The position numbers and the translations under genes are program-made. The notes under the pieces are model-generated. The model was not told the origin of the DNA and made no database searches. It saw only the letters and a program-made list of their open reading frames with translations. A stretch of DNA of 51,933 nt from positions 1-51,933 of the forward strand of contig NZ_CAIUXT010000014.1 in the NCBI RefSeq assembly GCF_903903185.1, read 5' to 3'. Below, in pieces: positions 8,842-17,269 of this stretch. Numbering within the stretch: position 1 is the first letter of the stretch; every line of letters begins with the position of its first letter. This DNA is from an uncultured Rhodoblastus sp. (GTDB lineage: Bacteria; Pseudomonadota; Alphaproteobacteria; Rhizobiales; Beijerinckiaceae).

Positions 8842-9166
8842 TTCCTACCCCCTTGAAACGAAGGTAACGGGTGGGTCGCCATCAGCCGGGCTTGTTGGAA
8901 AAAGCGGCTGAGAATTGTCACTGCCTTCGGTGTAAATATAGCGCCGAGGATCGCTCCGCGTCGGTCTTTTTTGGCCGAGAACATCTCCAGCGGTTGCGAC
9001 GGTCGCCCAAATTCGCAAGAAAACCGCCAACTTAAGAGCGGTCCGGCCCTAATGGACTCACGAAGCCGGAGTGTACGGACGAATTTGGCCTTCACGGCGA
9101 CGTCGAGGGGCAATTGGGGTAGATTCATGCGAACTCTCGAACGGGCGGTAAAAGTAGACTGGAAGG
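8842..9166. other. Intergenic stretch between cupin and nnrS
   Basis: These 325 bases hold no gene, repeat or regulator site that I can recognise on either strand, apart from the cupin's ribosome site at the left edge. Short open frames here show no family motifs. Confidence 0.5.
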
Positions 9167-10345
9167 TCAGGCTTTGCGCGGGCGCAGAAGCGCGCCGCCG
9201 AAAGCAGCAATGAAGCCGAGAAAGGCGAAAGCCCAGGCGAAAGCGGCAAGATGCAGCAGGGCAAAACTCCATTGCGGCGCAAAGGCCGCGACGATGCGGG
9301 CGGTTGCGGCCAACAGAACAGCGGCGTAAATCGCCTGCGCGCCCTTGCCTGCATGCAAGGCCTGGCCGGTATGGCCGAGGCTCGAACGGGTCATCACCGC
9401 TAAAGTCATGACGCCGATGGCGCCGACGGCCCAGGTGTGCAAGCCGGCGCTCATTGGAATTGCAGTCCAGGCGGCGAGGCCGCTCAAGACAAAGCCAAGC
9501 GGCACGAACAGATAGGCCAGATGCAGGATCAGCACCAAAGCCTCGCCGGAGGTCCGGTCGCCGGCCCAGCGCGCCAGTCGGAAAAGGTTCAATAGTCCGG
9601 CGGCGATCAGCAGCAGGCCGACGATTTTGCTGTCCGGCGCCAGAACCCAACCCATGAGCGCGGTGACGGAAAAGGCCAGGCAAAGCCCGTCGAAGCGGTT
9701 GAATGTTATCGGCAGGCGCCCAGCGCCGCGCCGCTGGAGGAAGGTATGGGTGAAGCTGGGAATGATCCGTCCGCCGATCAGCATCACCAGCGCGATCGTC
9801 GCGGCGACGCCGAACCGCCGGCCATAGGACGCGGAACCCGCGAAATGCGCCTCGACATGAAACACCACATTGGCGGCCAACAACAGCCCGACAAAGATCA
9901 AGACCTTGAGATTGCGCCAGTTTTTTCCGGCCAGGATTTCGCGCGCCACTGCCGCGCAGACCATGGCGAGAAAGGCGCAATCGATAATGGCGGCGGCAAC
10001 CCAACCGATATGGGCCGAAAAGGCGATGGCGGCGCGCCCGGCCAGCCAGACGACGAGCAAGAACAGCAGCGGCAGACCGTTTAACGGCAACCGCCCGGTC
10101 CAGTTGGGCACGGCGGTCAGCAGAAAGCCGGTGACGATGGCGGCGACATAACCGAACAAAGCTTCATGCGCGTGCCAGTCGAGTGGCTGGAAGGCCATGT
10201 TCAAGGTCAATTCGCCAAAATATTGCGGCATCCAGAGCATGACCGAGACAATCGCCCAAAGCGCTCCGGCCAGAAAGAACGGCCGGAAGCCGTAACCAAG
10301 CCCGGCGGGGCCGGCGTAAATACGGCGGCTTTTGGTATCGGACAT
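9167..10345 (-). CDS. nnrS: NnrS, haem/copper membrane protein of NO metabolism
   Basis: NnrS is a 12-helix membrane protein that binds haem and copper and helps cells cope with nitric oxide. It is controlled by NnrR-type regulators in many denitrifiers. The 392-residue translation shows 'GYGFRPFFLAGALWA', 'DWHAHEALFGYVAAIVTGFLLTAVPNWTG', 'GGRIIPSFT' and 'LHTWAVGAIGVMTLAVMTRSSLGHTG', all NnrS signatures with conserved histidines. AAGGAG lies six bases before the ATG. It diverges from the Crp/Fnr regulator gene beginning at 10439, so the 93-base gap between them probably carries both promoters. Confidence 0.96.
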   Translation of the reverse strand: MSDTKSRRIYAGPAGLGYGFRPFFLAGALWAIVSVMLWMPQYFGELTLNMAFQPLDWHAHEALFGYVAAIVTGFLLTAVPNWTGRLPLNGLPLLFLLVVWLAGRAAIAFSAHIGWVAAAIIDCAFLAMVCAAVAREILAGKNWRNLKVLIFVGLLLAANVVFHVEAHFAGSASYGRRFGVAATIALVMLIGGRIIPSFTHTFLQRRGAGRLPITFNRFDGLCLAFSVTALMGWVLAPDSKIVGLLLIAAGLLNLFRLARWAGDRTSGEALVLILHLAYLFVPLGFVLSGLAAWTAIPMSAGLHTWAVGAIGVMTLAVMTRSSLGHTGQALHAGKGAQAIYAAVLLAATARIVAAFAPQWSFALLHLAAFAWAFAFLGFIAAFGGALLRPRKA

Positions 10346-10438
10346 GATGGCTCCTTGGGGGAGAATGGAATTCTTGCTAAAACATCAGCGACGTCGCGAC
10401 TTTGCGCGAAGACAAACAATCGGGACACAGGATTTTTC

Positions 10439-11134
10439 ATGGCGCAGCTCGACCGTTCGCTGATCGCCGGTTCGCCGACTTTTGCCGGCATGCCGCCTGA
10501 GGCTTTGGACGAAATTCTGGCCCAGGCCTCGGCGCTGCGCCTGCCAAAAGGCGAGGCCGCCTTCCGCCAGGGCGAACCGGCGGAAAGGTTTTTCCTGCTG
10601 CTGCACGGCCGCCTGCGCGTCACGCGCCTCAATCCGCAAGGCCAGCAGATGGTCGCGCGTTTCATCGCGCCGGGCGACATGTTCGGCGTCGCCATGGCGA
10701 TCCAGGTCGAAGCCTATCCGGGCACGGCGACGGCGGCGGTCGATTCCCTCGCGCTCGCATGGCCCAATGCCGTCTGGAGCGCGTTGCTCGCGCGACATCC
10801 CAGTCTGGCGGTCAAAACCATGCAATCGCTCGGAGCGCGTTTGCAGGATTCACAGAAACGTATCCTGGACCTCTCGACCCAGCAGGTCGAGCAGCGCATC
10901 GCCGGCGCCGTGCTGCAACTCGCCCAACAGGCGGGCCGCAAAACGGAAGATGGCCTGCTGATCGATTTCCCGCTGTCGCGCCAGGACCTCGCGGAAATGA
11001 TCGGCACGACGCTGCACACGGTCAGTCGCACGTTCAGCGCCTGGGAGGCCATTGGCCTCGTCGAGTGCGGCCGCCAGCGCGTCGTCGTGCGCGACAGGGC
11101 GGGTCTTCAAAAGATCGCCAAAAAGCAGGATTGA
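10439..11134 (+). CDS. Crp/Fnr-family regulator, Dnr/NnrR type
   Basis: This 231-residue regulator has an N-terminal cyclic-nucleotide-binding-like beta barrel (about 15-130; 'GEAAFRQGEPAERFFLLLHGRLRV', 'GDMFGVA'), a dimerisation helix and a C-terminal winged helix-turn-helix with 'LSRQDLAEMIGTTLHTVSRTFSAWE'. It lacks the N-terminal cysteine cluster of oxygen-sensing FNR. Together with its place beside nnrS, this points to the NO-responsive Dnr/NnrR group that activates nir, nor and nnr genes. The ATG at 10439 gives the usual size; an upstream in-frame extension has no similarity. It ends nine bases from the convergent SCO1 gene. Confidence 0.9.
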   Translation: MAQLDRSLIAGSPTFAGMPPEALDEILAQASALRLPKGEAAFRQGEPAERFFLLLHGRLRVTRLNPQGQQMVARFIAPGDMFGVAMAIQVEAYPGTATAAVDSLALAWPNAVWSALLARHPSLAVKTMQSLGARLQDSQKRILDLSTQQVEQRIAGAVLQLAQQAGRKTEDGLLIDFPLSRQDLAEMIGTTLHTVSRTFSAWEAIGLVECGRQRVVVRDRAGLQKIAKKQD

Positions 11135-11143
11135 GGCAAAGCG

Positions 11144-11758
11144 TCACCGTTTCGTCAGCGCCTCGATCTTCGCCACGAATTCATCCGCATCGACTTTCGT
11201 GTCGAGCTTCTGGAAGACGATTTCGCCTTTTTCGTCGAGCAGCGAAATCGCCGCCGAATGATCGATGCCGCCCTTGTCGTCGCGGCGAAAGCGCACGCCG
11301 AGCGCCGCCGCGAGATCGCGCACCGCCTTGTCGTCGCCGTGATAGAGCGACCAGTCAGCCGTATCGAGGCCGCGTTCTTCCGCATAGGCTTTGAGACGCG
11401 CGGGCGTATCCACCGCCGGGTCCAGCGAGAAGAAGGCGAAGCGGATGCCGGTCAGGTTCTTGCGCCCGGCCGCCTTTTCGATGGCGACCATATTGGTGAC
11501 GATCAGCGGGCAGATGTCCTTGCAACTCGTATAGGCCATGGCGGCGACCACCGGCTTTCCCCGCAGGCTCTTCAGTTCGACGATTTCGCCGTCCTGATCC
11601 GTCCATGGCGAAGCAAGATTATAAACGGAGGCGCCGGAAAGCGGCTCCGCCGCCTGCATTTGCATCATATGGTCGTGATCGTGGGCCCGCGCCGGCGCCG
11701 AACCGACGCAATACAGGAGTGCGGTCACGGCAAGGGAAAAAGTCGAAAAGCGCATCAT
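11144..11758 (-). CDS. SCO1/SenC-type copper chaperone
   Basis: A 204-residue exported thioredoxin-fold protein of the SCO1/SenC family. It has a signal peptide (about 1-25), the copper-binding CxxxC at Cys79 and Cys83 ('TSCKDIC') and the distal copper ligand His167 ('IDHSAAISLLD'). A histidine-rich stretch just after the signal ('HDHDHMMQM') may bind extra copper. Such proteins load copper into oxidases. Beside nirK and the NirV-like gene, supply of copper to periplasmic nitrite reductase is the likely job. Its ATG overlaps the NirV-like stop (ATGA). Confidence 0.92.
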   Translation of the reverse strand: MMRFSTFSLAVTALLYCVGSAPARAHDHDHMMQMQAAEPLSGASVYNLASPWTDQDGEIVELKSLRGKPVVAAMAYTSCKDICPLIVTNMVAIEKAAGRKNLTGIRFAFFSLDPAVDTPARLKAYAEERGLDTADWSLYHGDDKAVRDLAAALGVRFRRDDKGGIDHSAAISLLDEKGEIVFQKLDTKVDADEFVAKIEALTKR

Positions 11759-12549
11759 TCGTCTCCGGCGCAGCGAAAGCCAAGATTGTCCTGGGTATAG
11801 GCCGCCTTCAGACTGGCGCGCAGCGCGTAGCGCATGAAGGCGGGATAGTCGGTCGCATCGCGCACGCCCAGGGCGCCGCCACCGCAAAATTGCGCGTCGT
11901 CCTTGCCAGCGGTATTGCGCTGTTCGGTCCCCGAACCGGTGCTGGAAAAATCCTGCGTCCATTCCCAGACCATTCCAACAAGGTCGTAAATTCCGTAGCC
12001 GTTGGGCGCACTGCGACCTACCCCGGCCAGGCGCCTCGGATTGGGCTTGGAAAACCAGTCGAGAGCGCTTTGCGTCATGGCCAACCGTTCGCGTCCCGCA
12101 TCATCCAGGGCATATTCCCATTCCTCCGTGGTCGGCAGGCGAAGGCCGCGCGCTTCGCAAAAAGCTTGCGCCGCGAACCATGAAACATTGGTCACCGGCG
12201 CTTGCGCCTCCCCCTCCGGCGGCGCCAGATCGCCGCGCCATTTGGCGAGATAGCGCGGATCGACGAAAAGGCTTTTCGCCTGCGAGCGGCGCCATTCCGG
12301 GTGGGCGCGGACAAAGTCGAGAAATTGCCCATTTTGGACGGGTGTCTTGTCGAGCCGGAAGGCGCCGACCTGGATTGGCCGGCTTTCCGAATTGGTTTGG
12401 CCCTTGCCGGCGCTGAACTTGAAAAAAGGCAGGTAGTCTCCAACGGGCAGATGCGCCTGAGCGGGGCCTTCCGCGCCAATCGCCTGGGCGACGAGGGACG
12501 CGGCGAGCAAAGCCGCAGCCCCAAAAATCCACCCTTTGCCGGGACGCAT
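11755..12549 (-). CDS. nirV: NirV-like formylglycine-generating-enzyme fold protein
   Basis: This 264-residue protein starts with a signal peptide (about 1-26). The body is a SUMF1/formylglycine-generating-enzyme-like domain: 'RLDKTPVQNGQFLDFVRAHPEW', 'PVTNVSWFAAQAFCEARGLRLPTTEEWEYA', 'GIYDLVGMVWEWT' and the C-terminal 'LGFRCA'. Genes of this type beside nirK are called nirV, and their exact role in nitrite reduction is unresolved. Whether the oxidase cysteines of true formylglycine enzymes are all present cannot be settled by eye. It lies between nirK (one base apart) and the SCO1 gene (overlapping), clearly one operon. Confidence 0.88.
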   Translation of the reverse strand: MRPGKGWIFGAAALLAASLVAQAIGAEGPAQAHLPVGDYLPFFKFSAGKGQTNSESRPIQVGAFRLDKTPVQNGQFLDFVRAHPEWRRSQAKSLFVDPRYLAKWRGDLAPPEGEAQAPVTNVSWFAAQAFCEARGLRLPTTEEWEYALDDAGRERLAMTQSALDWFSKPNPRRLAGVGRSAPNGYGIYDLVGMVWEWTQDFSSTGSGTEQRNTAGKDDAQFCGGGALGVRDATDYPAFMRYALRASLKAAYTQDNLGFRCAGDE

Positions 12550-12550
12550 T

Positions 12551-13987
12551 TCAGTTCGCCTTGGTCCTGCTGGCCTTGACTTCGTCCGGGGTCACGTCCT
12601 CGCCGGAATTGCCCCAGGAATTATAGACATAGGTCAGGACATTGGCGATATCCTCATCCGGCAGGTCCCATGCCGGCATTACGCCGTCGAAATTCTGGCC
12701 GTTGATCGTCACTTTCCCGGTCAGTCCGCCGGTGACGGCATTGATGGCGTGGGCCTTGCCGCCCTTGAGATAATCGGATTGGGCGAGCGGCGGGAAAGCG
12801 TCGGGAACGCCTTGCCCCGCCGGCTGATGGCAGGCTGCGCAATTATTGGCGAACACGCCTTCGCCGGCCTTGATCCGTTCGGCCTTGTCCCTGGCGGCGG
12901 GCGCCGCCCGCCCCGGCTGATCGGCGACACGCGCGCCCGCGCCTTCCGGCAGATAGACCAGATCGTTGGTCTTGCCGGAATAGACGATCTTGTTTTCGGG
13001 ACCGGAAACCTTCAGCTGCGCCAGCGCGCCGCGATTGAAGGCGCGGGTCAGCGAATGATCGACGATAATAAAGGCGCCGGGCACGGAAAGCTTGAAGTCG
13101 GCGATAGCGGAGCCGCCGGCGGGGATCATCGTGGTCTGCACATTATGGGTCTGCGTGCTCATGTTACCTTCCGGCCAGACCGTATCGAAAATCTGCCCGA
13201 TGACGTGGAAGGAGGAGGTCATGTTCGGGCCGCCGTCGCCAACATAAAGCCTCACGGTCTCACCGACGTTGCCGGTCAACGCCTTGTCGCCGGACGTGGA
13301 GCCGACGGCGCCGTTGAACACCACATAATCTGGCCGCTCGTCGATCGCCTTGGTCATCGAAAAGGGTTGCAGGCCCTTCTCGCCATTGGACCCCTTGGTG
13401 TAAAAGTCGCTCTGCATCACATAATATTCGCGATCGACTTTCGGCAGTCCTTCCTTCGGCTCAACCAGAATTAGACCATACATGCCATTGGCGACATGCA
13501 TGGCGACCGGCGCCGTGGCGCAATGATAGACGTAAAGCCCCGGATTCGTCGCCTTGAAGGAAAACACCGAGGTATGGCCCGGCGCGGTCAGCGACGCGGC
13601 GGCGCCGCCGCCGGGACCGTTGACGGCGTGCAGATCGATATTATGCGGCATCTTGTTGTCTGGATGATTGTCGAGATGCATCTCGACCAGATCGCCCTCG
13701 CGTACGCGGATGAACTTGCCGGGAACCTTGCCGCCGAAAGTCCAGAACGTATAGCTGACGCCATCGGCCAGGCGTCCTTCGAGCTCCTTGACTTCAAGAT
13801 GGACGATCACCTTGGTCGCGTTCTTCCGCTTGATGACGGGCGGCACATTGGGCGCGTCAGTCAAAATGGCGTTTTCTTCCCCGACGATTTTTGCAGCGGC
13901 GTTTTCCTCGCGGCTGGCGGCGAAAACGGGCGAAGCCAGAAATGTGGAAGCAAGAATAAGGATGGCGCCTTTGGTCCGGATTTTCAT
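12551..13987 (-). CDS. nirK: NirK, copper nitrite reductase with C-terminal cytochrome c
   Basis: NirK reduces nitrite to NO in the periplasm. The 478-residue protein has a signal peptide (about 1-23) and two cupredoxin domains. Type 1 copper ligands are His115, Cys156, His164 and Met169; type 2 ligands are His120, His155 and His311. The catalytic pair is Asp118 and His261. The sequence around Cys156 ('[17 protein letters not shown]') is of the class II kind. A linker at about 345-370 leads to a C-terminal monohaem cytochrome c domain with CAACH at 383-387, making a three-domain enzyme that may take electrons directly through its own haem. An ATG at 13987 is favoured because it starts the signal peptide. 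Confidence 0.96.
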   Translation of the reverse strand: MKIRTKGAILILASTFLASPVFAASREENAAAKIVGEENAILTDAPNVPPVIKRKNATKVIVHLEVKELEGRLADGVSYTFWTFGGKVPGKFIRVREGDLVEMHLDNHPDNKMPHNIDLHAVNGPGGGAAASLTAPGHTSVFSFKATNPGLYVYHCATAPVAMHVANGMYGLILVEPKEGLPKVDREYYVMQSDFYTKGSNGEKGLQPFSMTKAIDERPDYVVFNGAVGSTSGDKALTGNVGETVRLYVGDGGPNMTSSFHVIGQIFDTVWPEGNMSTQTHNVQTTMIPAGGSAIADFKLSVPGAFIIVDHSLTRAFNRGALAQLKVSGPENKIVYSGKTNDLVYLPEGAGARVADQPGRAAPAARDKAERIKAGEGVFANNCAACHQPAGQGVPDAFPPLAQSDYLKGGKAHAINAVTGGLTGKVTINGQNFDGVMPAWDLPDEDIANVLTYVYNSWGNSGEDVTPDEVKASRTKAN

Positions 13988-14114
13988 GATGTCATCCCTG
14001 TTTTCTTGACGATTTCCTCGGCCTTTGAGCGGCGACAGTATACGACCGCGTTCCGCGTGCTTTGCGGAAGCACAAACAAAATTCGATCGGCCGCCCGTGC
14101 CGCGTGTCCCCAAA

Positions 14115-14660
14115 TCAATTGCCCCCGGAGATTTCGCGCTCGATGGCAAAATCGCCGGCGAAGGCCCGCCACGCCGCCAGGTTGCGGCGCGGCACGCCGA
14201 TGATGACGGGCGTCTCCAAACCCAGCGCGTCAGAAATGATGCAGCGGAATCCGCCGCCTTCGGCTTCCGTCTTGCCAAACTTGTTCAACAGCACGAGATT
14301 GCAATCCGGCAGGGTGGAGAGCACCAGCGCGCAAGTGCGCGCCAGAGCGTCGAGGTCGAGCCGGCAGCCGCGCGCAAGGGCGCCACGGTCTTCTGAAATT
14401 TTCACCGTCTCGCCGGAGGCCAGATCCGTTAAAACCATGTCGCAGCGCCGCCCCGGCGCTGTCGGAGCGACAGGCTTTTCGATGACGCCGCCCAGACGCA
14501 GCCCACCCGCCTTTGCGCCCGCGGCGATGACGTTGAAAATTTCGTTTGTGTCAAAACCTTCATCATAAATCAGCGCCGTCAGCGGATTGGCGAGCACGTC
14601 AAGCGAAAAGCCTTCTACGAAAGCCCCCGCGATTTTTTCCGTTGCGTTCATCGGAGTCAT
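14115..14660 (-). CDS. DUF2478 protein (possible nucleotide-binding)
   Basis: This 181-residue protein matches DUF2478, a family often found beside molybdenum-enzyme, nitrogenase or nitrate reductase genes. Visible family features are '[30 protein letters not shown]' and '[20 protein letters not shown]' followed by '[21 protein letters not shown]'. The last resembles the second half of NTPase folds of the THEP1 type, but no clear Walker A loop is seen at the N-terminus. The ATG at 14660 overlaps the previous gene's stop (ATGA), so it is co-translated with that gene. The biochemical function is unknown. Confidence 0.8.
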   Translation of the reverse strand: MTPMNATEKIAGAFVEGFSLDVLANPLTALIYDEGFDTNEIFNVIAAGAKAGGLRLGGVIEKPVAPTAPGRRCDMVLTDLASGETVKISEDRGALARGCRLDLDALARTCALVLSTLPDCNLVLLNKFGKTEAEGGGFRCIISDALGLETPVIIGVPRRNLAAWRAFAGDFAIEREISGGN

Positions 14661-14981
14661 TCGCCTCCACCGCAGCCGCCACCACAGCATGAATCGCTTT
14701 TCGCCTCCCGCGTGATCGCCCATTCGAGCATTCGGCGCAGGCAGATGGCGCCAGGATCTTCGGTGCGGGCCAGCGCCCCCATCATCGCCACCCAATCCTC
14801 GTCATTCGCTGCGTTGGAGAAGAGCCTGACGGAAGCGGAAGCGTATTCGCCAAGCGTCTCGCCATGAGCCGCCGCCTTTTTTTTCTGCCTTCGCAATCAG
14901 ATCTGGATCGGTGAACTGCATCAAGGCAGCAGCGACCACCTGGGGGTCATCAAGTTTCCGCAACACATCGCCTAGAATCAT
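14657..14981 (-). pseudogene. Small conserved nar-cluster protein, frameshifted at an A8 run
   Basis: Read from the ATG at 14981 (GAGGG ribosome site), the protein begins 'MILGDVLRKLDDPQVVAAALMQF' and continues to 'AEKK'. At an eight-adenine run on the minus strand (14877-14884) the frame departs. The other frame resumes with 'AAAHGETLGEY...NAANDEDWVAMMGALARTEDPGAICLRRMLEWAI' and ends in a cysteine/glycine tail '[10 protein letters not shown]'. Removing one A gives a continuous protein of about 108 residues. The cause may be a sequencing error, a real inactivating indel or slippage during expression. Both halves look intact and lie tightly between the parvulin and DUF2478 genes. I do not know a function; the tail could bind a metal. 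Confidence 0.6.
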
Positions 14982-14991
14982 TTTACCCTCA

Positions 14992-15816
14992 TCACAGTGG
15001 CTGGCCCTTTGGCGGGAGCAGGGAAAAGCCATCTATGCGCGCCTGCCCGGCGAGAATACCGATATATTGCGCGACGGCGCGTCGGCGGCAGTTCTGCGTG
15101 AGGTAGGCCGCGATGCGGCCACCGACCAGTTCAAAGGCCATGGCTTCGCCCTCGATCTTGCGATCGAGACGCACGACATGAAAACCGTAACGTGTCTGGA
15201 TCGGTTCGGGCGCAATAACTCCGGGCGTCAGCCGGGTCAGAGCGCTTTCAAATTCTGGCACGGTCTGCCGGCGCGAAATCTGGCCGAGGTTGCCGCCCTG
15301 TTCGCGCGAGGGGCAGGCGGAATAGACACGCGCGGCATCGGCGAACGATTCGGGATCCCGCCCGAGAATTGCGATCAGCTCCATTGCACTCCTGCGCTTT
15401 TCTTCGACCTGTTGCGGATCGTCGGGCTTGACGGCGATCAGGATGTGCGCGGCCTCGTAGAGATCGCTCGATCGGAATTTTGAACGGTTCTGCTCGTAAT
15501 AGCGGCGGCAGGCCGGCACGTCGGGCGTCGGGGTTTTCACCTCTTGCTCGACCAGACCCCGGATCGAGGCCTCGTCGTCGGTTTCCCGGCGCCCGTGGTC
15601 GTCCGTTTCAGGCTCGGGCCGCAGGCCAAGGCGGCGCGCTTCCTGCAACAGCAGTTGCCTGATCACCAGCGCCTGAGCCGCTTCGAGCCAGGCGGCGGCG
15701 GGAGTCGCGGCGCGATGATTTTGCGCCTCGCGAGAGATTTCCTCGCGCGCAATGGCGACGCCATTGACGCTGATGATTTTGCGGGACGGCGCAAGGCCAG
15801 GTGTACAAGCGTTCAT
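14992..15816 (-). CDS. Parvulin-type peptidyl-prolyl isomerase (NifM/PpiC-like)
   Basis: This 274-residue protein has an N-terminal helical region and a parvulin (rotamase) domain at about 115-225. It includes 'EAAHILIAV', 'ADAARVYSACPSREQGGNLGQISRRQTVPEFESAL' and 'YGFHVVRLDRKIEG', the standard parvulin pattern. It has no signal peptide, so like NifM it probably acts in the cytoplasm, here perhaps on folding or maturation of the nitrate reductase it is co-transcribed with. The stop of narI lies only six bases upstream of its start codon region. Confidence 0.87.
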   Translation of the reverse strand: MNACTPGLAPSRKIISVNGVAIAREEISREAQNHRAATPAAAWLEAAQALVIRQLLLQEARRLGLRPEPETDDHGRRETDDEASIRGLVEQEVKTPTPDVPACRRYYEQNRSKFRSSDLYEAAHILIAVKPDDPQQVEEKRRSAMELIAILGRDPESFADAARVYSACPSREQGGNLGQISRRQTVPEFESALTRLTPGVIAPEPIQTRYGFHVVRLDRKIEGEAMAFELVGGRIAAYLTQNCRRRAVAQYIGILAGQARIDGFSLLPPKGQPL

Positions 15817-15821
15817 TTCAC

Positions 15822-16517
15822 TTACTCCGCCGGAACGCGCGTGCGCACGATCTGGTAGCCCTTGCGGCCGAGATACCAGATAGGGGCCGACCAGACATGC
15901 ACCAGCCGCGTGAACGGAAACAGCAGGAAGATCGTCATGCCGAGGACGAGATGCAGTTTGAACACCAGCGGGACATCAGCGACATTTTCCCAGGCGTCCG
16001 TCTGCAAGGTGAGCACGCCCTGCGCCCAGTTCATGAACTTGACCATCTCATGACCGTCGAGCGCGCCGAGAGAAACGAAGATGGTGGAGAGGCCCAGCAG
16101 CAATTGCGCGAACAGGACGAGCAGGATCGCCGTATCGCCAAAGGAGGAATTGGCGCGGATGCGCGGATCGAGCAGGCGGCGATGGGTCAGAAGAGCAATG
16201 CCGACGAGGCAGATCAATCCGGCGAAACCGCCGACGACAATCGCCAACCCTTGTTTGAAGCCATGGCTTATGCCCACCGCGTCGAACACCCAGATCGGCG
16301 TCAGCAGGCCGGCGCAATGGCCGAGAAAGATGATGAGGATGCCGACATGAAACAGGTTCGAGCCCCAGAACAATTGCCTGCGCCGCAGCAGTTGCGACGA
16401 ACCGGTGCGCCAGGTGTATTGCTCGCGGTCGAAGCGAAGCCAACTGCCCAGCAGGAAGACCGTCAGGCACAGGTAGGGATACCAGCCAAACAGCGCATGA
16501 TTGACATAAGCGTTCAT
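15822..16517 (-). CDS. narI: NarI, cytochrome b subunit of nitrate reductase
   Basis: NarI is the dihaem membrane subunit that oxidises quinol and passes electrons to NarH. The 231-residue protein has five hydrophobic segments and the haem-ligand histidines in 'NLFHVGILIIFLGHCAGLL' and 'FKLHLVLGMTIFLLFPFTRLVHVWSAP', as in membrane-bound NarI. The ATG at 16517 gives the N-terminus 'MNAYVNHALFGWYPYLCL', the usual start of the family. It follows narJ by 14 bases. Confidence 0.95.
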   Translation of the reverse strand: MNAYVNHALFGWYPYLCLTVFLLGSWLRFDREQYTWRTGSSQLLRRRQLFWGSNLFHVGILIIFLGHCAGLLTPIWVFDAVGISHGFKQGLAIVVGGFAGLICLVGIALLTHRRLLDPRIRANSSFGDTAILLVLFAQLLLGLSTIFVSLGALDGHEMVKFMNWAQGVLTLQTDAWENVADVPLVFKLHLVLGMTIFLLFPFTRLVHVWSAPIWYLGRKGYQIVRTRVPAE

Positions 16518-16531
16518 GGCGCGCCTTCCCT

Positions 16532-17269
16532 TCAGATGTTGGTGGAATGAGTGAAAACTGGACGCTGGCCCTTGGTCTCGAGGCCGGGCGCAGGGCGGCG
16601 CGCCTGACGCAGTTTCGCCGCCAACGTGTCTTTGCCGCAATTGGCGGGATCGTCGCCCTCTCCAAAGTCCACTGGCGCCTCATCATAGGCGGCGTCGAGC
16701 GCCTCGAAATCATCCGGCGCCGGATCGGGCTCCGCGCGCAGAACTTCCAGCAGGGCGGCGTCCGGTTTTGCGCGGGCGATCGCGATAAGCGCCAGGAACA
16801 CCACCTCGAAGCCCGAGTCTCTCTTGCGCAGGCGCTCGGCCAAAGCGGTGAAGACGTGCGCCGGTTGTTCGAGCAATTCCCGCGCCGCCTCAAGGTCCAG
16901 CAGCGACGCGAATTCCAGGAATAGCGGCAAAAAATCCGGCAGTTCGCGCGGGTCGGGATGAAGGTCTTTTGCCTCGTAAACCGCCTTGAGATCGATCATC
17001 GCCTGCCCGCGGTCGCGGCTTTCGCCATGGACATGCTCGAATAGATGCAGCGACAGCGAACGGGTGCGGTCGAACAGCAGGCCATATTGCTCCTGCAATT
17101 CATAGAGATCGCGGCCCTTGAACTGTTCAAGCAAGGCAAGGAGCGCGCGCCGCTCGACGGGCGGCGCCAGCGCCTCCCTTTCGATGACGGCGCCGATCTC
17201 GTCGAGGGCGTCGAGAAACGGTTGGCTCGGATAGGAGAGGATCGCCGACAAGGCTCTGAACGTTTGCAT
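16532..17269 (-). CDS. narJ: NarJ, nitrate reductase chaperone
   Basis: NarJ (245 residues) is the dedicated chaperone that holds NarG during molybdenum cofactor insertion and membrane docking. The family pattern is clear: 'LSAILSYPSQPFLDAL', 'LYELQEQYGLLFDRTRSLSLHLFEHVHGESRDRGQAM' and 'ELPDFLPLFLEFASLL'. An ATG at 17269 overlaps the narH stop by one base (TGATG); a GTG one codon earlier is also possible. It is fully soluble and cytoplasmic. Confidence 0.95.
   Translation of the reverse strand: MQTFRALSAILSYPSQPFLDALDEIGAVIEREALAPPVERRALLALLEQFKGRDLYELQEQYGLLFDRTRSLSLHLFEHVHGESRDRGQAMIDLKAVYEAKDLHPDPRELPDFLPLFLEFASLLDLEAARELLEQPAHVFTALAERLRKRDSGFEVVFLALIAIARAKPDAALLEVLRAEPDPAPDDFEALDAAYDEAPVDFGEGDDPANCGKDTLAAKLRQARRPAPGLETKGQRPVFTHSTNI

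Noticed and set aside
8838-10004. A 388-codon minus-strand frame overlapping nnrS
   Set aside because: Same strand as nnrS but another frame, without motifs; the nnrS frame has clear family signatures and a good ribosome site.
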